From: Nitrososphaera sp.
GTDB lineage: Archaea; Thermoproteota; Nitrososphaeria; Nitrososphaerales; Nitrososphaeraceae
Length of the DNA stretch: 64,000 bases
Direction of reading: 5' to 3'
Assembly (NCBI GenBank): GCA_039938515.1
Contig: JBDUUL010000001.1
Span: forward strand, 233,760 to 297,759
Every line of letters starts with the position of its first letter. The stretch's first letter is position 1. A program made the position numbers and the translations under genes. The notes beneath the pieces are model-generated. The model was not told the DNA's origin. It did not search any database and saw only the letters and a program-made list of their open reading frames with translations. Shown in pieces: positions 58,923 to 64,000 of this stretch.

Positions 58923-60018
58923 TCATAATCATAACGGTCGCCGAAGAGCCTGCGGCTGCTAGGTTGTGGACCAGACCGCACTTTAATGTTGATGAGACCT
59001 GCCTTTCACCAGCCTTATGAGAGAGTTGTGAAAAAATCTCGGCGACCTGAGCTATACCTGTTGCCCCTACAGGATGGCCACAGCCTAGGATGCCACCGCG
59101 TGGGTTCAACACTGTGTCGCCGGTCTCAAGAAACCGGCTCCCCTTTCCTGCCACAGCAAGGCCCAGGTCCTCAAGCGCCATTATTTCAAGAATCGAGAAC
59201 GCGTCGTGCAGCTCGGCAACATCCACGTCTGAAGGCCTTAACCCCGCCATTTCAAACGCATCACGGCCAGCGTGAATGGCAGAATCTATCCGAGAGAGTT
59301 CAGGTGTAGACCCCGCAAGACTGGCCGAATTCGTCCTCTGTCCTATTCCAGAAATCCATACGGGAGTTGAAGGTACCTGCCGTGCAAGTTTTTCAGACAA
59401 GAGCATGACTGCCGAGGCGCCATCGCATGCTGAAGAGCATTCTAAGAGCTTGAGCGGTTCAACAATCTTTCTCGAATTCATTACCTGGTCTACTGTGACC
59501 TCACTTGGGAAAAGCGCCTTTGGATTCTTGGCAGAATTCTTTCGGTTGAGAACTGGGACCATCGCCAGCTTTTCTTCGGCAAGTTGGTATTTCCTCATGT
59601 ACGATTTTGCGAATAGGGCCGCCCAATGGACTGGAAGAAAGTATGACCCGCGCGTAATGTCTGAAGTCAATCTGTAGCCGGTGCTTTCCCTTTTCTCCGC
59701 CCCCGTAACCAAGACAGCACTGCAGAGTCCCGAGGCGATGAGGGAAAAGCCAGTTGCAATCGAGTTGGTACCTGAATTGCAGAGGTTATCTATGCGCTGA
59801 GCCAATTTTGGCTGAATTCCAAGCATCTCCGACACTACTGGACCCAAGTACTGCTCGTTCGAGCAGCTAGAGACCAATACGCAGTCTACGAGTTCTCTAA
59901 GCACGGGGTTTGACCGAAGGATCTCCGCACAGGGGCCTGCGGCCAGTTCCGCTACTGACTGGTCCGATTGCTTTACAAAAGCAGAAGTCGCAGACGCGAC
60001 AACCGCTACGCGCGCCAC
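58912..60018 (-). CDS. Thiolase-family enzyme (acyl-CoA acetyltransferase)
   Basis: 368 residues. Nucleophilic Cys80 in IDNLCNSGTNSI, active-site His in ELHDAFSILE, and GGILGCGHPVGATG with the late catalytic His. A CoA-binding loop region lies between residues 90 and 250. Archaeal thiolases of this type act in acetoacetyl-CoA condensation/cleavage or in the mevalonate pathway and work with a DUF35 subunit, encoded next to it (11-nt overlap). Overlaps the upstream oxidoreductase gene by 13 nt. Whether it serves the 3-hydroxypropionate/4-hydroxybutyrate cycle is open. Confidence 0.85.
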   Translation of the reverse strand: MARVAVVASATSAFVKQSDQSVAELAAGPCAEILRSNPVLRELVDCVLVSSCSNEQYLGPVVSEMLGIQPKLAQRIDNLCNSGTNSIATGFSLIASGLCSAVLVTGAEKRESTGYRLTSDITRGSYFLPVHWAALFAKSYMRKYQLAEEKLAMVPVLNRKNSAKNPKALFPSEVTVDQVMNSRKIVEPLKLLECSSACDGASAVMLLSEKLARQVPSTPVWISGIGQRTNSASLAGSTPELSRIDSAIHAGRDAFEMAGLRPSDVDVAELHDAFSILEIMALEDLGLAVAGKGSRFLETGDTVLNPRGGILGCGHPVGATGIAQVAEIFSQLSHKAGERQVSSTLKCGLVHNLAAAGSSATVMIMSAN

Positions 60019-60995
60019 CCAAAACAGTCGATGAGTTCCCTAAATGAACTTTCTGCGTCATCTATAGGATTTACCTGCAGTATGGCCCTTGTTATTCCAG
60101 TCTGCGCAAGGCAGTTCAGTTGTTCTCTGCATTGCTCAAAGCTCCCGGATACTGCCAGTGAATCCAGCATTTTGTCAGGCACATGTTTTGCAGCTGCATC
60201 GCTGCCCGAAACTGTAAAGGCATTCTGTATGGCCTCAACTTCGGCTCTGTATCCTGTCTCTGCCAGGAACTTGCTGTAATACCTGCCGGCACCGACATAG
60301 AAGGCCAGCGTCTTTCTCGCCCTCCGACGTGCTTCATCAGGACGTGTATCGGACGCGGCGCATATTATCGACAGAGCAATTTCAAAGTCATCATTTTTTC
60401 GAAGAGACCTGACTTTTTCAACAGCCGAGGCCAGTTCATGGACCGGTCTCAGATAAAATAAGACCCCGTCTGCAAGTTCAGAGGCAAGCGAGACCATTCG
60501 GGTGTTTATAGCCGCGACGTATATCGGGATTGTCGGCCGGACTGGCTTTTCAAGAATTCGGAAATTGCGGATTTTAAAAAATGTGCCATCGTGGTTAACT
60601 TTTTCCCCGGAAAGCATTTTCCGCAGGCACAGAATATATTCTCGCATCCTCTCCAGGGGCTTTTCAAATGATATTCCGTGCCAGCCTTCGACTATTTCAG
60701 CAGTGCTCGCTCCCAGCCCGATGACCATTCTTCCGCTAGACATAGAGTCGATGGTAACTGCGCCCATAGCCACAGTTGCGGGAGTCCTGGAGTAGATACT
60801 CATGATAGAGGTACCCAGCTTGACGGCTTTGGTGACCTGACTGAGCGCTCCTAGAGTGCCGAATGATTCTCGCCCCCAGGATTCGGGCACCCATATGGAA
60901 TCCGCGTTTGCGCTATCAGCCATCATCGCGCATTTCAGCAAGTCCGAAGCGGATAGCAGCGGGCCAAGGCTGTAGCCTATTCTTGTACCGGTCAT
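60006..60995 (-). CDS. Luciferase-like (LLM class) F420- or flavin-dependent oxidoreductase
   Basis: 329 residues, TIM-barrel of the bacterial luciferase superfamily. RIGYSLGPLLSASDLLKCAMMADSANADSIWVPESWG (about 5-41) resembles methylenetetrahydromethanopterin reductase and glucose-6-phosphate dehydrogenase (F420) relatives; KAVKLGTSIMSIYSRTPATVAMGAVTIDSMSSGRMVIGLGAS is the core. The family uses reduced FMN or F420; the genus makes F420. The substrate is not evident. It overlaps both the nucleotidyltransferase (4 nt) and the thiolase (13 nt). Confidence 0.82.
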   Translation of the reverse strand: MTGTRIGYSLGPLLSASDLLKCAMMADSANADSIWVPESWGRESFGTLGALSQVTKAVKLGTSIMSIYSRTPATVAMGAVTIDSMSSGRMVIGLGASTAEIVEGWHGISFEKPLERMREYILCLRKMLSGEKVNHDGTFFKIRNFRILEKPVRPTIPIYVAAINTRMVSLASELADGVLFYLRPVHELASAVEKVRSLRKNDDFEIALSIICAASDTRPDEARRRARKTLAFYVGAGRYYSKFLAETGYRAEVEAIQNAFTVSGSDAAAKHVPDKMLDSLAVSGSFEQCREQLNCLAQTGITRAILQVNPIDDAESSFRELIDCFGWRA

Positions 60996-61675
60996 GCTAT
61001 CTTGGCAGAAGGGAGCTCTCTTGAAGCTTCCTCTATGTCCTTGTGCGAGTCAATCGACCTCCAAAAGATATGATCATACTTTACCGCCCGCAATTCTCCG
61101 TTCTTTGCGAGTGCGGGTAGGGCCGTGACCTCAATATTCCCGCTGTCTGGAAGGTAGTCAAAGACTTTTTGAGTGAAGTAGTATACGCCTGCATTTATCC
61201 ACCTGTCAGGTATCTGAGGCTTTTCCACAAATCCCGTAACGCGTTCTTGACCGTCCACCTCGACCACGCCGAAAGGACTTCTCAGTTGGACAAGCGCTAT
61301 TCCTTGTGATGGGCCATCATGAAGCTTGTTCGGGTCCAGCTCGGTCAAGATGTCTCCGTTCACAAGGAAAAAGCCACTCTGCCCGGACAGCAGACTTTGT
61401 GCGTTCTTTAATGCGCCTCCTGTACCCAAAGGGTCGTCTTCCACTGCGTATCCAACTTTTACTCCCAGCTTGTTACCGCTGCCTATGTATTCGATAATGC
61501 GTTCCTTCATGTATCCGACGCATATTATAATCTCAGAAACTCCAAAACTCTTTAGCCACCTGATCTGCCATTCAATTATTGGAGCATTTCTTACTTCAAT
61601 CATTGGCTTTGGCCTCTCATCGGTGAGAGGCTTCAGTCGCTTGCCATAGCCACCAGCGAGAATAACTGCTTTCAT
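60992..61675 (-). CDS. Sugar-1-phosphate nucleotidyltransferase
   Basis: 227 residues. AVILAGGYGKRLKPLTDERPKPMIEVRNAPIIEWQI (about 3-38) is the nucleotide-binding signature with the catalytic Arg and Lys; FFLVNGDIL (about 102-110) holds the metal Asp and FVEKPQ the second catalytic Lys. The C-terminal domain is short and lacks a beta-helix. It makes an NDP-sugar (dTDP-glucose, GDP-mannose or similar). First gene of the four-gene minus-strand operon; no dehydratase lies next to it. Confidence 0.88.
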   Translation of the reverse strand: MKAVILAGGYGKRLKPLTDERPKPMIEVRNAPIIEWQIRWLKSFGVSEIIICVGYMKERIIEYIGSGNKLGVKVGYAVEDDPLGTGGALKNAQSLLSGQSGFFLVNGDILTELDPNKLHDGPSQGIALVQLRSPFGVVEVDGQERVTGFVEKPQIPDRWINAGVYYFTQKVFDYLPDSGNIEVTALPALAKNGELRAVKYDHIFWRSIDSHKDIEEASRELPSAKIA

Positions 61676-61862
61676 CCAACCAACTAATCTGGCGAATTTT
61701 ATAAAACGTTATGCCACACAGTTCTCGCCTTTTTGCAATTAGAATGACAAATTCAAATCGACCTTTCATCAGAGCTAGTACATTTCACCCGAGCATGATT
61801 TGCAACATCGTAAAGGATCCAAGAAATATGCTCGGTTTGCATTAGTTTTTGCTATAGCAATG

Positions 61863-62306
61863 CTACTTCGAGGCCTGTTGACTGCGGGCCAGAACTCGCT
61901 TGTCTGCTACGGATTTCCAGATCCCAAGACCGATCAAGATTCCGCCGAGCAAGACCGTCGAGCCGACGGTCCCTGCAGCGCCGGCCTTACTTAGTGCGCC
62001 CTGCGCGATCAAGCCCACCATTCCTGCAGTGATAATTCCGCCATTGACAATAAGGAGGACCGCGACAGGAGTTGATGGCTTCCTTCTGCTTATTACGAAC
62101 CCGATAATTGACATAATTACTGCTCCTCCGCCAAAGACCCCGCCACGAATAGCTACGTTGAATGGCAAAAAGCCTGAGTCGCTCGGTGCACCCGAACTTG
62201 ATTTGGATGACGCCACCATAACGTCTGCTCCATAGATTATCAAAAGCGCAAGGGATGCAAGCAACAGCCCAAGTGCAACCTGCGTACTGGACATCAATCT
62301 GCTCAA
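61863..62306 (-). CDS. Membrane protein with four segments, unknown function
   Basis: 147 residues. Four hydrophobic segments (about 10-30, 50-72, 80-103, 112-130) rich in Gly and Ala, linked by short loops; the C-terminal tail is basic (KSVADKRVLARSQQASK). No family recognised; composition is typical of small archaeal DUF membrane proteins. ATG 62306, or the ATG four codons later (62294). The gap 61676-61862 contains the promoter of the nucleotidyltransferase gene and nothing else that I can identify. Confidence 0.6.
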   Translation of the reverse strand: MSRLMSSTQVALGLLLASLALLIIYGADVMVASSKSSSGAPSDSGFLPFNVAIRGGVFGGGAVIMSIIGFVISRRKPSTPVAVLLIVNGGIITAGMVGLIAQGALSKAGAAGTVGSTVLLGGILIGLGIWKSVADKRVLARSQQASK

Positions 62307-62354
62307 GCTCGAACAGAATTAATAAACGTACCCGCCTTGATAGTGTGCCCCCCA

Positions 62355-62897
62355 ATGGACGCCAAGACTCTGCTCTACTCTGCGATCGACAGGATAGGAA
62401 AAGACACTATTAGGTCAGACCTCGTGATGGATTTCAGACTTTCTGACAAGTACATTTCAAGAATAATCGAAGAATGTCTTGCTCGAATGGATGCTGAAGG
62501 CGTAGACGCGCTGAGCGAAGATATCTGTGAGGGGCTGCTTCATTTCTTGTTGACGGCGCTTTCAATACCTTCTGAGAGAAAGATTTCTGTTGAGGGAGTT
62601 GACGTCGATATCGTAATTCCTTCGGCTAAGGTTCTCAGAAAGAGCCCGGACAAGGCGTTAATAATTCAAGTTTTGAGGAGCCACGAGCCCCAAAGCAAAG
62701 AAACCGCTCGCCTCGCCGCAAAAATACAGCCAGTCGCGGAGAATATCTGGTACGTTGAGAACCATCCCAAAAGAACCGATGGATTCAGAACCTATTCGAT
62801 ATACCCTGGCCACCATCGATTCTCCAGAATAATAATCGATATAATGGCATTCCTTGATGAAAAAGGCGTTTCAGGGCTAAAGCTGGTCCACGGGTAG
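62355..62897 (+). CDS. Hypothetical protein, 180 aa, next to the biotin genes
   Basis: 180 residues from ATG 62355. The N-terminal 75 residues are helical (MDAKTLLYSAIDRIGKDTIRSDL, then ISRIIEECLARMDAEGVDALSEDICEGLLHFLLTAL). The second half alternates strands and helices: VDVDIVIPSAKVLRKSPDKALIIQVLRSHE, IQPVAENIWYVENHPKRTDGFRTYSIYP. It could be a nuclease- or nucleotidyltransferase-like fold, but I see no clear catalytic set. An ATTAATAA box at 62319-62326 lies about 32 nt upstream. It converges on bioD with a 21-nt overlap, which argues for gene compaction and not for a shared pathway. Confidence 0.6.
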   Translation: MDAKTLLYSAIDRIGKDTIRSDLVMDFRLSDKYISRIIEECLARMDAEGVDALSEDICEGLLHFLLTALSIPSERKISVEGVDVDIVIPSAKVLRKSPDKALIIQVLRSHEPQSKETARLAAKIQPVAENIWYVENHPKRTDGFRTYSIYPGHHRFSRIIIDIMAFLDEKGVSGLKLVHG

Positions 62898-63581
62898 AAA
62901 CCCCGGCTTTACGGACTTTTGCAGCGAGTTTGCCACCTCCGCGAGGTCGAGTCTGTGCTTTTTTTGCAAAGTTGCAATAACTTCAATACCGCTTAGTTCC
63001 TCGATACATCGGGGGGCCTCTCGTTCTACAATGGAGGGTCTCAAGGGCATCATATTTACTACTATTCCTAGGATTTTGATGTGATATGCACGGCATGCCA
63101 TAATCGTAAGCAATGTGTGGTTGAGAGAACCGAGAAAGGGCGTGGTCACGATTATTACAGGCAATCCCAGCCGCTTCACGAAATCGGCCAACGTCTTTCG
63201 GCGAGTGATTGGAACCATTATTCCCCCGATTCCCTCGACTACCGCAAAGTCATGTTTTGCAGCCAGAGCTAAGGTTGATTTGCATACGATTTCAAGACTA
63301 GGTGCCTTCATTCCTAGCACCCTTGATGCCATGTATGGTGAGGCGCCGAGGGGATAGTAGGACGGATTTAGCACCCGGTCGGTTTCTGCCGAGCCAGATG
63401 CTTTTGCAAGCAGCGCCGTATCTTCAGAGTTAAAGCGCTTGGAGAAAGGACGGTCAGACGAGGCAAACGGCTTGCAGGCCACAACGTCAAGCCCTTTGCG
63501 TGCCAAGAGCAAAGTCAATCCGGCAGTGACCACGGTCTTTCCCACACCCGTGCTAGTCCCGGTGATAAAGACTCCCTGCAT
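62877..63581 (-). CDS. bioD: Dethiobiotin synthetase
   Basis: 234 residues. FITGTSTGVGKTVVTAGLTLLLARKG (about 5-30) is the P-loop, KPFASSDRPFSKRFNSEDTALL follows with the substrate-binding Ser, and VVEGIGGIMVPITRRKTLADFVKRLGLPVIIVTTP is the conserved middle. It closes the ureido ring of dethiobiotin from DAPA, CO2 and ATP. Divergent from bioA: the 40-nt gap holds both promoters (CTATTATAAC at 63584-63593). Confidence 0.93.
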   Translation of the reverse strand: MQGVFITGTSTGVGKTVVTAGLTLLLARKGLDVVACKPFASSDRPFSKRFNSEDTALLAKASGSAETDRVLNPSYYPLGASPYMASRVLGMKAPSLEIVCKSTLALAAKHDFAVVEGIGGIMVPITRRKTLADFVKRLGLPVIIVTTPFLGSLNHTLLTIMACRAYHIKILGIVVNMMPLRPSIVEREAPRCIEELSGIEVIATLQKKHRLDLAEVANSLQKSVKPGFLPVDQL

Positions 63582-63621
63582 CAGCTATTATAACTGACTT
63601 TTGTAGGGAAATTTAACCGAA

Positions 63622-64000
63622 TTGGACTACCAAAGTGTCGATCGAGAATTTGTTTGGCATCCCTATACCCAAATGAGAGACTGGATGGCCGACCGCGGGC
63701 GTTTGAAGACAATATCTTCAGGCAGGGCGTTTGAACTTGTGGACACAGACGGCAGAGCCTACCTCGATGGGATCGCTAACATGTGGTGCAATGTATGGGG
63801 ACACGGTCAAAACGCTGTGACACAGGCAATGATCCGTCAAATAGGTAAAATTCCGCACTCCACACTTTTTGGTCTCGGCAGCGAGTCGGCAGCGAGACTG
63901 TCCAGGACCCTGACTGGTATCGCCAGAGGAATGAAGCGATCCTTCTACACCGACAACGGGTCCTCTGCAATTGAGGCATCGCTCAAGATGGCTCTACAAT
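63622..64000 (+). CDS. bioA: DAPA aminotransferase (BioA), N-terminal part
   Basis: 126 residues before the window ends. SVDREFVWHPYTQMRDWM (about 5-22) is the BioA start; GRAYLDGIANMWCNVWGHGQNAV (about 44-66), HSTLFGLGSESAARLS and FYTDNGSSAIEASLKMA (about 108-124) match PLP-dependent class III aminotransferases of biotin synthesis. It converts KAPA to DAPA with SAM as amino donor. TTG 63622 is used. The catalytic Lys lies outside the window. Confidence 0.92.
   Translation, partial: MDYQSVDREFVWHPYTQMRDWMADRGRLKTISSGRAFELVDTDGRAYLDGIANMWCNVWGHGQNAVTQAMIRQIGKIPHSTLFGLGSESAARLSRTLTGIARGMKRSFYTDNGSSAIEASLKMALQ

Noticed and set aside
61676-61862. Gap between the nucleotidyltransferase and the membrane protein genes searched for a small gene or RNA
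   Set aside because: Only AT-rich promoter-like stretches were seen; no frame or hairpin stands out.

Overview
The window is a stretch of an archaeal chromosome from the Nitrososphaeria (Thaumarchaeota), most like a Nitrososphaera-type soil lineage. The reasons are archaeal informational genes (Orc1/Cdc6, RadA, aRF1, proteasome alpha and beta, RNase P Rpp29, S4e, S26e), an archaeal GHMP-type shikimate kinase, roughly balanced base composition, and many genes whose TATA box lies about 25 nt before a TTG, GTG or ATG codon, as expected of leaderless transcripts. No phage, insertion sequence or CRISPR array was seen.

Layout. 1-6685: a tightly packed shikimate and aromatic operon (end of aroD, aroE, aroK, aroA, aroC, a chorismate mutase-aminotransferase fusion, tyrA). 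6700-10300: small, mostly uncharacterised genes, a J-domain protein and a lone A-type ATPase subunit F. 10440-14620: a cell-surface sugar block on the minus strand (UDP-GlcNAc 2-epimerase, membrane family 2 glycosyltransferase, a secreted protein, an LpxD-like acyltransferase). 14750-22475: coiled-coil protein, CDP-alcohol phosphatidyltransferase, S26e, PfkB kinase, an NAD kinase-like protein with a C-terminal winged helix, CTP synthase and Orc1/Cdc6. 22598-31447: trpCBA and, further on, trpG-trpD, with a PD-(D/E)XK-like protein, very small genes and radA between them. 31643-39955: GAPDH, an HTH-CBS regulator, release factor aRF1, a GHKL ATPase, proteasome beta, a PUA protein, homoserine dehydrogenase and a TauE-type permease.

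40025-48567: a 604-residue tandem short-chain dehydrogenase resembling the N-terminal half of the Chloroflexus malonyl-CoA reductase, purE-purK diverging from purC, an ArsR-type regulator, a C2H2 protein, DUF371, proteasome alpha and a redoxin. 48570-57360: SPOUT methyltransferase followed by a ribosomal operon (L3, L4, L23, S19, L22, S3, L29, Rpp29, S17, L14, L24, S4e, L5, S14, S8, L6) that lacks L2 in its usual place and stops after L6. It is followed by a tRNA-Asn with an intron at a non-canonical position. 57600-64000: small regulators, a thiolase/DUF35/flavin oxidoreductase/nucleotidyltransferase operon and the start of a biotin locus (bioD, bioA).

Most notable points: the malonyl-CoA-reductase-like tandem SDR in a lineage whose malonyl-CoA reductase I recall as unassigned; a complete LpxD-type acyltransferase in an archaeon; the tRNA-Asn intron with a convincing bulge-helix-bulge fold; probable CTG start codons for trpA, trpG and a secreted protein; an inverted repeat flanking the cdc6 TATA box; a proteasome beta subunit with Ala at the catalytic Thr1 position; and several genes of 39-55 codons supported by promoters at leaderless spacing. 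All calls were made by reading the sequence; no database search was run.
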